The notes below the pieces were generated by a model, which was not told the origin of the DNA, did no database searches, and worked only from the letters and a program-made list of their open reading frames with translations. A program made the position numbers and the translations under genes. This document shows positions 15,642 to 25,300 of a stretch of DNA of 64,000 nt, piece after piece; within the stretch, counting starts at the first letter, position 1, and every line of letters starts with the position of its first letter. This DNA is from Paenibacillus sp. H1-7 (lineage in GTDB: Bacteria; Bacillota; Bacilli; Paenibacillales; NBRC-103111): assembly GCF_022354825.1 (NCBI RefSeq), contig NZ_CP031168.1, positions 7,988,501 through 8,052,500 of the forward strand, read 5' to 3'.

Positions 15642-16383
15642 CGAAACCCGCCCCCTCTTCGTCCTTCATTAAAATTCGTTCGATCCTGCGCATCGCTTCT
15701 CCGAATCCAGGCGAATCGAACGTCCGCGGATGCTCGATCCCGATCGTGAACATATCCGCTATTTCCCCGTCTTTCATGACGACGACGCGATCGGCCAAAT
15801 ATACCGCTTCGCTGATGCTGTGCGTCACGAACAAAATCGTCGGCTTCAGCTTGTCGCAAATGCGCCTCAGCTCCCGCCTCATCATATCGCGGGTCAAAAT
15901 ATCGAGCGCGCCGAACGGCTCATCCATAAGCAGTATTTCCGGGTTGCTGGCGAGCGCCCGCGCGATGCCGACCCGCTGCTTCATCCCTCCCGACAGCTCT
16001 GCCGGATAATGATGCGCATAAGCGTCCAAGCCGACAAGGCTCAGAAATTCCTGCCCTGTCTCGCGGGCCTTCGCTTTGGGCACGCCCTGCACCTCAGGTC
16101 CGAACGAAATGTTCTCCAGAACCGTGTACCAAGGAAACAGCGCATGATCCTGAAACACCATGCCCCTCGATTTGGAAGGACCTTGAATCCGCTCCCCGTC
16201 CACCGTAATTTCCCCTTCATCCGGAAGCAGATAACCCGCCACCATATTGAGCAGCGTAGATTTACCGCAGCCGCTGTGTCCCAAAATGCAAATAAATTCC
16301 CGGGAATACACGGTCAAATCGATCTGCTTCAATATGGTGCGGTCTCCGAAGCTTTTTCCAGCCTTTTGAACCGTCAGCTTCAT
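15634..16383 (-). CDS. ABC transporter ATP-binding protein (SsuB/TauB-like)
   Basis: A 249-residue ATPase: Walker A GHSGCGKST, Q-loop VFQDHALFPW, signature LSGGMKQR, Walker B ILLMDEPFGALD, H-loop FVTHSISEA. The VFQDHALFPWYTVLENI pattern is typical of the nitrate/sulfonate/taurine class. I start at the ATG after GGAGTGAAGGGGAC; the frame extends upstream through the operator and is not used. It is the first gene of the ATPase-permease-binding protein operon. Confidence 0.94.
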   Translation of the reverse strand: MKLTVQKAGKSFGDRTILKQIDLTVYSREFICILGHSGCGKSTLLNMVAGYLLPDEGEITVDGERIQGPSKSRGMVFQDHALFPWYTVLENISFGPEVQGVPKAKARETGQEFLSLVGLDAYAHHYPAELSGGMKQRVGIARALASNPEILLMDEPFGALDILTRDMMRRELRRICDKLKPTILFVTHSISEAVYLADRVVVMKDGEIADMFTIGIEHPRTFDSPGFGEAMRRIERILMKDEEGAGFDE

Positions 16384-16453
16384 GTCCCCTTCACTCCTCT
16401 GTTTCTCATTGTCGCTAACGTTGTATGCAAGAGCCGCCGCACATCCGATACGA

Positions 16454-16467
16454 GATTGTATACAATC
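16454..16467. promoter_or_regulatory. GntR/FCD-type operator palindrome
   Basis: GATTGTATACAATC is a perfect 14-bp palindrome 71 bp upstream of the ATPase start. TTGTATACAA-type sites are typical of FCD-class GntR regulators, and such a regulator is encoded 68 bp further upstream. A degenerate second copy (GTTGTATGCAAG) lies at 16420-16431. Confidence 0.65.
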
Positions 16468-16534
16468 CACGGCATGACAACCTTGCTTGATTCACGCAGG
16501 TACAACCATCGTTGTTTCCAAGCTATTTATTGGC

Positions 16535-17224
16535 TTATTTCCTCGCTCCCGCATACCCGAAGGACCTGAAAATATCCGCAAGCGAATTCGCCGATCCCTC
16601 CGTTTGTTCAAATTCCAGCGACGCCTCGATTTCCTTCAAATGATCGACCATCAGCCGTTCCGCGGCCAATGCATCGCCCTGCTTCATGACAGCTAATATT
16701 TGCCCGTGATCGTGGCAGTACACCTGCTTCCTCAAGCCATAAAACGCTATGATGACATAGGTGAGCGAGATGAGCTCCTCCAAATACCTGTAGTAATAAT
16801 AGTTGCCGGCCAGCTCGCCGATCCGCAAATGAAAGTCGCCCGTAATCCTGAGCGCGCCGAGGGGGTCGCCCTGTCTATGGGCTTCATGCTCTTCCTCCAG
16901 CATGGAACGGAGCTGTTGAAACTGCGCTTCCGACAAGGTCCCGCACACCTTCTTGATCGCGGCGGCTTCCAGCACCCTTCGCATTTCGAATACTTCCCTT
17001 GCCTCATGGATTGTCGGGCACGAGACGAACGTCCCTTTATACGGGATGACCGTCACCAGCTTTTCGCCTGCAAGCCTCCTCAGCACATTGCGCACCGGGG
17101 TCCGGCTGACGCCGAACGATTCCGCTAGCACATCTTCCACCAGCTGCATATTGGGACGAAGCTTTTGTTCGATGATGGCGTCTTTGACGGCCCTGTAAAT
17201 GTCGGCCTCACTTGCCTGTAGCAT
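16535..17224 (-). CDS. GntR family regulator, FCD subfamily
   Basis: A 229-residue regulator. The winged helix-turn-helix occupies about residues 1-70 (DIYRAVKDAIIEQKLRPNMQLVEDVLAESFGVSRTPVRNVLRRLAGEKLVTVIPYKGTFV). The C-terminal FCD domain (from EVFEMRRVLEAAAIKKV to the end) is a helical bundle; FHLRIGELAG and DHGQILAVMKQGD hold the Asp/His residues that usually bind a metal and an organic acid. It is upstream of and codirectional with the transporter operon and probably represses it through the palindrome at 16454. The ATG follows GGAG by 8 nt. Confidence 0.92.
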   Translation of the reverse strand: MLQASEADIYRAVKDAIIEQKLRPNMQLVEDVLAESFGVSRTPVRNVLRRLAGEKLVTVIPYKGTFVSCPTIHEAREVFEMRRVLEAAAIKKVCGTLSEAQFQQLRSMLEEEHEAHRQGDPLGALRITGDFHLRIGELAGNYYYYRYLEELISLTYVIIAFYGLRKQVYCHDHGQILAVMKQGDALAAERLMVDHLKEIEASLEFEQTEGSANSLADIFRSFGYAGARK

Positions 17225-17575
17225 GGGCGCTTCTCCAATCTTTGAGATGGATTAGTGTAACACCATGGTATTATCAATTACCTTTTATGTAAATATAGTT
17301 ACCATTAAAACAGCTGGTTTTTGTTTTCATTTACAAACAATCGCTGAGTTTTTGTAAAAAATAATAAATAACGAGGCAGGATACTATTTTTATGTAATTT
17401 TATATAACATAATTGTGACCTCTCACCAATTTGGCAACGCACGGCCACCGATAGAAACGGGTTTGCTCGGAATAACAACCCCACAACTTTGCGTGGAGCC
17501 CCGATTCTAAATTCTATATAGGCAAAAAAAGACCGCCAAGGTTTCCCCTGACGGTCTTTCCAGCAGCATTTTTTG
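17225..17575. other. AT-rich intergenic region with promoter of the GntR gene
   Basis: About 350 bp with no credible gene. The left part is very AT-rich and holds a loose inverted pair, ATGGTA (17263) and TACCAT (17300), near a possible TTGATA -35 of the GntR gene. The right end holds the terminator of the permease gene. Nothing else recognised. Confidence 0.6.
17523..17559 (-). terminator. Rho-independent terminator after the permease gene
   Basis: On the minus strand AAAGACCGTCAGGGG, loop, CCTTGGCGGTCTTT followed by a T-run. Confidence 0.88.
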
Positions 17576-19009
17576 CTACTTCATATCAAAATCGCACTCC
17601 TCCAAACGGAGCACCTTCGTTTTATGCTTCCACTTGTAACCGAGCCAAAGAGCCAAAAATAACGGAATCCCGACGTACGACGCGAACAAATACGGCCAAT
17701 CGATCGTTCCGTCTTTAAAAGCGCCCATACACTGACCGACAATAACAACAAGGCAGAGAATTCCGGCCAAAATCGGTCCGAACGGGAACCATTTGGCACG
17801 GTAAGGCAGATCCTGCAGAGACTTCCCTTGAGCGATGTAAGCTTTGCGGAAGCGGTAATGGCTAATGGCAATGCCGACCCAGGCAATAAAGCCCGACATC
17901 CCCGAGGCGTTCAAAAGCCAAGTATACACTACCCCATCGCCGTAAAAAGACGACAGGAAGGCGAACATTCCCAAAACGGCGGTTGCGATCAAAGCGTACA
18001 CCGGCACGCCCCAGCTGCTCAGCTTGGACAAGAAGCGCGGCGCTTTCCCTTCTTGCGCCAGCACCCACAGCATCCGCGTCGAGGCATACATCCCCGAGTT
18101 GCCTGCGGAGAGCACCGAGGTCAAAATTACAGCGTTCATAATCGACGCGGCCATGCTCAAGCCCGCTTTTTCAAATACGGTGGTAAAGGGGCTCATCATG
18201 ATTTCGTCACTAGACAAGCTTTCCGTCGTGTAAGGAATAATCAAGCCGATTATCAGGATGGCAAGCAAATAAAACAGCAAAATGCGCCAAAATACAGTCC
18301 GGATGGCGCGCGGAACGTTTTCCCGCGGGTTTTCGCTTTCCCCTGCAGCCACTCCGACCAGCTCGGTTCCCTGGAAGGAGAAGCCCGCCGCCATGAACAC
18401 GCTCAGAGCCGCCAAAAAACCACCATGGAAAGGAGCGTCGCCAAGGGTCCAGTTACTAAAGCCCATAGGCCGCTGATCGCTGGACCAAATGCCGACAATC
18501 ATGAGCAGACCAATGATGATGAACACGATGACGGTGATGACTTTGATGAGCGCGAACCAAAACTCCGTCTCCCCGTAGCCTTTGACCGACAACAGGTTCA
18601 AGGCCGTCATTAACGCGAGGAACAGCGCGCTCCACAGGAAGGACGAGCTGTCCGGAAACCAGAACTTCATAATTAACGTTGCGGCAGACAGCTCAGCGGC
18701 GATCGTAATCGCCCAGTTATACCAGTAGTTCCAGCCGAGGGCGAATCCTAGGGCAGGATCTACAAACTTCGTAGCATAAGTGCTGAATGTGCCGGAAAGT
18801 GGCATGTAGGTCGCCATCTCGCCCAAGCTCGTTACAAGAAAGTAGACCATTATACCAATGGTCAAATAAGCGAACAGAGCTCCGCCCGGTCCGGCGGTAT
18901 GAATGGCTCCTCCGCTGGCAAGAAACAAGCCCGTTCCGATCGATCCTCCGAGGGCGATCATCGCCATATGGCGGGCTTTTAAGCCTCTTTTTAATTGTCC
19001 TTGCTCCAA
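17576..19009 (-). CDS. lysP: LysP-like amino acid permease (APC superfamily)
   Basis: A 477-residue, roughly 12-helix amino acid/proton symporter. The N terminus (LKRGLKARHMAMIALGGSIGTGLFLASGG) and the stretch GWNYWYNWAITIAAELSAA, FSFQGTELVGVAAGESENP and RAIRTVFWRILLFY follow the E. coli lysine permease closely from memory, so lysine is the likely substrate; another basic or aromatic amino acid cannot be excluded. A GTG three codons upstream abuts the ribosome binding site, so I use the TTG at 19009, which lies 8 nt after AGGAG. I looked upstream for a lysine riboswitch and saw none of its conserved elements. Confidence 0.85.
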   Translation of the reverse strand: MEQGQLKRGLKARHMAMIALGGSIGTGLFLASGGAIHTAGPGGALFAYLTIGIMVYFLVTSLGEMATYMPLSGTFSTYATKFVDPALGFALGWNYWYNWAITIAAELSAATLIMKFWFPDSSSFLWSALFLALMTALNLLSVKGYGETEFWFALIKVITVIVFIIIGLLMIVGIWSSDQRPMGFSNWTLGDAPFHGGFLAALSVFMAAGFSFQGTELVGVAAGESENPRENVPRAIRTVFWRILLFYLLAILIIGLIIPYTTESLSSDEIMMSPFTTVFEKAGLSMAASIMNAVILTSVLSAGNSGMYASTRMLWVLAQEGKAPRFLSKLSSWGVPVYALIATAVLGMFAFLSSFYGDGVVYTWLLNASGMSGFIAWVGIAISHYRFRKAYIAQGKSLQDLPYRAKWFPFGPILAGILCLVVIVGQCMGAFKDGTIDWPYLFASYVGIPLFLALWLGYKWKHKTKVLRLEECDFDMK

Positions 19010-19398
19010 AAAGAACACTCCTTTATAATCATCAAACCGCGTACCGGCGGCACTTTATGGAAACAAAGCGAGCCTGCTCGGCCCCCATAGGAAGCCATGC
19101 AAGCCATGCGGTTCACCTAATAGTTTAAATGAGCTTTGCAACCAGCACACCGAGACACACAGCATCTAGCATAAGGCTGTTGAACACAGATTTCAACGAC
19201 AAATTTTTACATTTATTCACAAGCTGAGCTCTTTTTTCTCCCCCTCGGTAAAACGGTTACTGTTTACGCCAAGTTGGAGCTGATCTCTACTATATTTTAC
19301 CTCCTCCCGCTCCATTCGATTCCTTCAAAGGTCCTTGAAATAAAAATGGAGCCAGCCTCGGGATTCGGTCCCGATGAGCTAGCCCCATCTTCGTGAGA
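19010..19398. other. Intergenic region between surface-protein operon and permease
   Basis: About 390 bp. It holds the terminator of the giant surface protein (19342-19386) and should hold the permease promoter. I see no riboswitch, open frame with ribosome binding site, or repeat. Confidence 0.6.
19342..19386 (-). terminator. Terminator of the collar/surface-protein operon
   Basis: On the minus strand GGGGCTAGCTCATCGGG, a 7-base loop, CCCGAGGCTGGCTCC, then ATTTTTATTT. Confidence 0.88.
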
Positions 19399-22300
19399 TT
19401 ACATGAATTGTACTGCTTTTAGTAAGCGATACAGCATCGTTGCCGCTTCAGCGCGGGATGCGGATTGGGCCGGGCGGAATTGGCCCTGGCTGTCTCCTTC
19501 AATAATACCCGCTTGAACGGCTTGCTTCACCGCTTCCGTTGCCCAAGTGGAAATGTCGGCTCCGTCCGTGAAGGATACGCCTTGCCCTTGCTTGTCGTTC
19601 GGCTTGGCTCCCACATACGATACGGCACGCATTACCATCGCGGCGAGCTCCTCTCGGGTCACGGTCTGATTCGGACGGAATGTCCCGTCATCGTAGCCTT
19701 CGATCAGCTTCGCCTTGTAGGCTGTGTTCACCGCCGCGGCGAACCACTGCCCGTTCATGTCGCTGAACGGTGCCTTGTCTTTGGCGTCGCTCAACCCCAG
19801 CGCTCTGACCAGCAATGCCGCCCACTCAGCTCGGGTAATGCTGCCGTTCGGCTCGAAGCTGTCCTTCGAGCGCCCTTGGATAATCAGCTTCGAAGCGAGC
19901 GTTTCGACCGTTGGCTTGGCCCAATGACTCGCCATGTCGCCGAATGCAATATGGCTGCTCAAGACGGTGTAGAAACTTAAGCCTTGACGTTTCAACTTCG
20001 CAACCGGTTGGCCGTCGCGCATCTCGAACACAGTCGGAACAAAGCGGAATTGTTGAGACGTAGGATCCCACCATACTCCCGTAGCCGTATTCGGATCCGC
20101 AGCCGCCGTAAGAGGCAGTACTCTTACGATATAGTTTTTAAAGCCGTCTGTATTGACCAATTTCCCTTGACCATCCACTATATTAATGAAAAAATCAAGC
20201 GGTTTGGCCAGCTGCGTGCTTCCCATTTCTTTCATCGCCGCAGCAAATTGCTGCTGCTCGTTTTCGTTTGGTTCCCGGATGCCGATTTGTACCTTCAAGC
20301 CCTCAGCGGGGATACCGAGGAGTTTCGCTAGAGTCTGCGGATCCATGGTGGCAAGAGGAACCTCAATCGTTCCCGCTGCCGTTTGGAACGCAACCAGCAG
20401 CTCCGGATTCAACGAGAGCAGGCTGCTAATCGTTGCCGCCGACAGCTCGGCGGTTCCTGAAACGGATGCCGTGTTCAGGACGACGACGCCTTTTTGAATA
20501 TCTTCAACCGATATGCGTTCGGTCTCGGTCTTTCCATCCCCGATGATAATAGGCACGGACACTCCGTTATCAGGAGTCGGTGTGCTTCCTCCGGAAGACG
20601 AGCCTGAGCCGCCTCCGCCTCTGCCATAAACGACTACTCTGGTTGTTGTGGAGTAGCCCCCGTACGTTGCCGTAATTACTGTGTCCCCTGATTGTATAGC
20701 GGTTATAACTCCATCCTTGCCGATAGAAGCTATCGAAGGATTCTGCACTGTGTATGCTGTCAATCCGGTTACATCGACCGCGCTATTGTCCGACAGCTTC
20801 GCAGTGACAACCGCTTGAGTCCGTTCACCGATTCTGGAGGAATACTGCTCTTGGCTAAACCGGATTTCCTTAATATCGCTGCCTACCAGAACCACTGTAT
20901 GTGCCAGCAGTGTGCCCTGCACGCTGCCGTATGTTGCGGTCAGTACCGTCTGGCCGGACTGCTTGCCGTAGACCGTACCGTTAGCGTCAACAGTCGCTAT
21001 CGAGCTGTCTCCGATATGGTACACTACGCCGCTCGTTAACGGATACGTGCGTCCATCATACGTAACCGATACTACAGTAGCTTGCGATTGGCCTACCGAG
21101 ACATCGTAAGTTGCTTTGCCGAACGACATGGTCATCGGACCTTGCGGCGCAGGATTTACAATGATAGTGGCTGTCGCGGTTTGGCCGCCATAGCTTGCCG
21201 ATAGTTCAGCCACTCCTGGACGCAACGCTCTGATAACTCCATGAGAGTCGATTTCAGCGATAGCCTGATTGTCGATGGCATAGATCGCATTGGCTGTAAC
21301 ATCCTGATGAGCCCCATCAGTATACACGGCCGTCACTTTCGCTGTCTTCGATTGGCCCAGTTCGATCTGATACGACGGTGCATCCAATGTAAGCTTGGAC
21401 AGCTGGGTATCTACGATAATCGTCGTAAGCGCAGTTTGACTGCCATAAGTTGCCTTCAACACGGTCGTTCCTTGCTTGATGCCTGTAACGGTTCCTGTAC
21501 TACTGTCGACACTTGCGATAGCACCATCTATCTGATACGTCACACCGCTCGTGATGTCGCTTGTGCTGTTGTCGGAGTAGTTCCCCGTCAGCACAGTAGG
21601 CTGCTGCTGCCCAGCTTGAACGTTATAGGACGACTGCTTGAATTGAATGGATGTCAGTACCGGCAAGTTGACTTGCAGCGTCAGCTGCTGATCCTTCGTA
21701 ACTCCATTGCCATCCGTTACTCGAACCGTAAAGGTTTTTGCATCTTTTGTGGTAGGTATACCTGCAATCGCGTATACATTGTTCGATACTTTGGCTAAGA
21801 CTAAGCCATCCGGCAGATCGTCGCTGACCTTGGTCCATGAGTAGTTGCCGTCGCCGCCTGATGCCACCAATGTTTCACTGTACGACATGCCAACGGTTGC
21901 ATCCTTCAGCGTGGTTGTCTTAATCTCCAGAGCAGCGTTAACCTGCAGTTCTATAAATTGTGTAACCCAAACGCCGTTACCGTCGGTTACTGTTACAGTA
22001 AAATCAAATGCTCCCGCTTCTGTTGGTGTCCCGCTAATTTTCCTCTGAACGATGTCAAATGTTAGCCCGGCAGGCAAATCACCTGAGAAAGCCCATGTGT
22101 ACAACCCGTTACCTCCAGCCGCTGTGAAGGTTTTATCAGGATACGAGATCCCTACCGTTCCTTGTGGGAACGCAGGTGCTGTTATGATCAGCTGCGGATT
22201 GATCTTTAGAGTGAAATTTTTCTTAACCGTAATCCCTGCACCATCAGTAACTTGCACTGTAACAATGCTTGAGCCTTCCGTTGCCGGTTTGCCTTTAATC

Positions 22301-25300
22301 TGTTGCGATGCAGCGTCAAACGTTAATCCAGAAGGCAAGCCGGCTACAAACCAGGTGTATGTCGACCCGCTGCCGCCGGTAGCCGTGTAGATTTGTGCCG
22401 GATAATCTGCGGATACCGTTCCATCTGGCAATGCACCCGTTCCTATCACTAGCTCTGGATTTACCTTTAGCGTTACATTTTCTGTTGTCGCCACGCCGTT
22501 ACCGTCGGTAACCCTTAATTGAACTGTACTGTTGCCTTCAGCAGATGGTCTTCCAGTGATCTTCTGAACTACTGTATCGAACGTAAGTCCAGCAGGCAAT
22601 CCACTAATGATAGACCAAGTATAGGTTCCGTTACCTCCGCTAGCGCTATAAGGCTTATCCACATAGTCTACATTCACAGCTCCATCCGGCAGCGATATGG
22701 TACTAATCGTAAGCTTTGGATTTACCATGATCGATATTGGTTTCGTGTTGAATACGCCATTACCATCCGTCACTTTAACAACAAAGCTGTTCGTTCCGGC
22801 TGCAGTCGGCGTTCCGGAAATGGTAGCCGCCGTCGTTGCTCCTGCCAACTCTGTACCGAATTGAAGACCAGCTGGCAAATTGCCTTCCAGCGTCCAAGTA
22901 TAGACCCCATTGCCGCCAACGGCTGTAATTACCTGCTTCGTATAGCCTGTTGTCTCCGTACCTTCCGGCAGGCTCTGAGTAATTATACTCAAAGCTAGGT
23001 TGATCTCCACCGTGTAGTCTTTCTTCGCTTCGACCCCGTTGCCGTCCGTCACTACTACAGCAAAGTCAAATGTTCCGGCTGTTGTCGGCGTTCCGCTAAT
23101 CTTACGCTGAGCAGCGTCAAATGTCAGCCCAGCTGGGAAATTACCGGTGACCGACCATGTATACACTCCGTTACCGCCTGCGGCAGTAAAGATTTGATCA
23201 GTATAGGAGGTTCCAACCGTACCTTGCGGCAAGGTTGGCGCCGTCATAACCAACTCCGGATTCACCTGGATCGTGAACTCCTCCGTTTTCATAACGCCAT
23301 TTCCGTCAGTCACTTGTAGAGTGAACGTTTTAGGGCCTGCCTGTGTAGGTACACCGGTTATTGCAGCTCCATTCAGTATCAAGCCATCAGGCAAATTACC
23401 GGCTACTGTTGTCCATGTATACGTTCCGTTTCCGCCGCTTGCTGTTAACGTCTCGCTATAGCTCTTCGTCACCGTCCCTTGCTTCAAGGACGTGGTATCG
23501 ATCGTCAGCTGCGGATTCACAGTCAAGTCGTAAACCTTAGTAGCGGACGTTCCATTCCCGTCAACGACTTTGATCGTGAATCTGCCTACTCCTGCAGTCG
23601 TCGGCGTTCCGGCAAGCTTCCGCGTAGCAGGATCGAAGGTTAATCCAGCTGGCAGGTTGCCCTCTACTGACCATACATAAGCTCCGTTACCTCCTGTAGC
23701 AGTGAACGTCTGCTCATTATATGCAGCGCCTACTGTACCTTGTGGCAGCACAGCTGGAGCGTTCATGATCAGCTCAGGATTCACTATCATTGTGAGAGGT
23801 ACAGTCGCTTTAACGTTGTTTCCGTCTGTAACTTCCACAGTGAAAGGAACCGTTCCAGCTGCCGTAGGTTTGCCCGTTATTATCCCAGTGGAGGCATCCA
23901 ACGTTAACCCGTTAGGCAGACTTCCTACCGTTACAGCCCACGTATAGCTTCCATTGCCGCCCGCAGCCGCCAGCTGCTGTGAGTAATCTACATTCACCGC
24001 TCCATCCGGCAGCGATACAGTACTTACTGTAAGCTCTGGGTTGACCTTGATCGTCAGACCTTTCGTTGCTTTAACGCCTTTCGCATCCGTTACCTCTACG
24101 GTGAAAGTAAATGTATTTGCCACAGTCGGGGTACCGCTTACTACGCTGGACGCACTGAGGGTTAATCCTGTAGGCAGGTCCCCTCCTGCCATAGCCCAAC
24201 TGTAAGGCGATTGTCCTCCGGAAACCTCTAGCGGTGCCGACTGGTACGATTTATTTACTGTTGCTTCCGGCAAACTCTCCGTGGTAACCGTTGGCTTTGC
24301 GATTACCGTTGTGAGATCGCTTGCCGAGTTGTTCGTTGTATTCTGATCCCCGCCACCTGAAAGCGTGGCGGTATTCGTCAAGCTTGCTGGAGCGCTATCC
24401 GCTACGTCTACGGTCACCGTAATGTCCGGATAGCTCGCACCAGCTCCCAGAGCATCCGAACGGGTACATTGCGAACCCGTCACCGAACATGTCCAACCGG
24501 TACCGACCAAAGACTTCAGCGTTAACCCCTGCGGAACCGCATCTGATACCGTTACAGTGCCCGATGACGCCACACTTCCGATATTGCCGACCGAAATCCG
24601 ATATTGGCCGCCGGTTTGTCCCTGCGTAAAGTTCCCTGTATGTACCTTGCTGATGGTCAAATCCGGCAAAGGAGGCGCAGTCACCGTTAACGTGAAAGAG
24701 TTCGTTACCGTGCGCTTCACTCCTGACGTTTCGCTATCGACCTGCACCATGATGACGGCCGTTCCAGTTTGATTCAAGGCCGGCGTAATTGCCAAGGAGC
24801 GCGACGAGCCTGTTCCCGTAACGGTGATACTTCCATTCGGAAGCAGCGCGGAAGTCGGAGAGCTCGCCTGTACATTCGTTACTTTCGCCTCGTCTCCTAC
24901 AGCTAACACGATTGTCTTCGTCGTATTGCCCTGCATCGACTGATCCGGCAGCCCCTCATAGGCTCCGATATCAACGCTGCTGCCCGTTTGGCGTGGAAAA
25001 CCGCGCTGATCGAACAGATCCGACTGCGCATTATTGCCCTTATCCCGCGCCGGGCTGTCGGGTGCCAACGCGTGAGTTTCGGCAAAGCCTCCATTGGCTT
25101 GAAGTCCCAAAAGTCCCGGGTTCGCCACATTCAACAGGTTGCCCCCGGCTGTCGATAGCCCTCCCGATCCGCTACCGAACAAGTTATTGGTACTTTGCGT
25201 AGCAAACGCGAGCGAGCCGGAGACCGCTACATCGTTTGCTGCAGCTGCCTTCATGTTACCGGAGACAATCGAATTGTGTATAATAGGAGACCCTTTATCC

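Noticed and set aside
19010-19340. Lysine riboswitch upstream of the LysP-like gene
   Set aside because: The conserved L-box core elements are absent on the minus strand; I see no aptamer-like structure.
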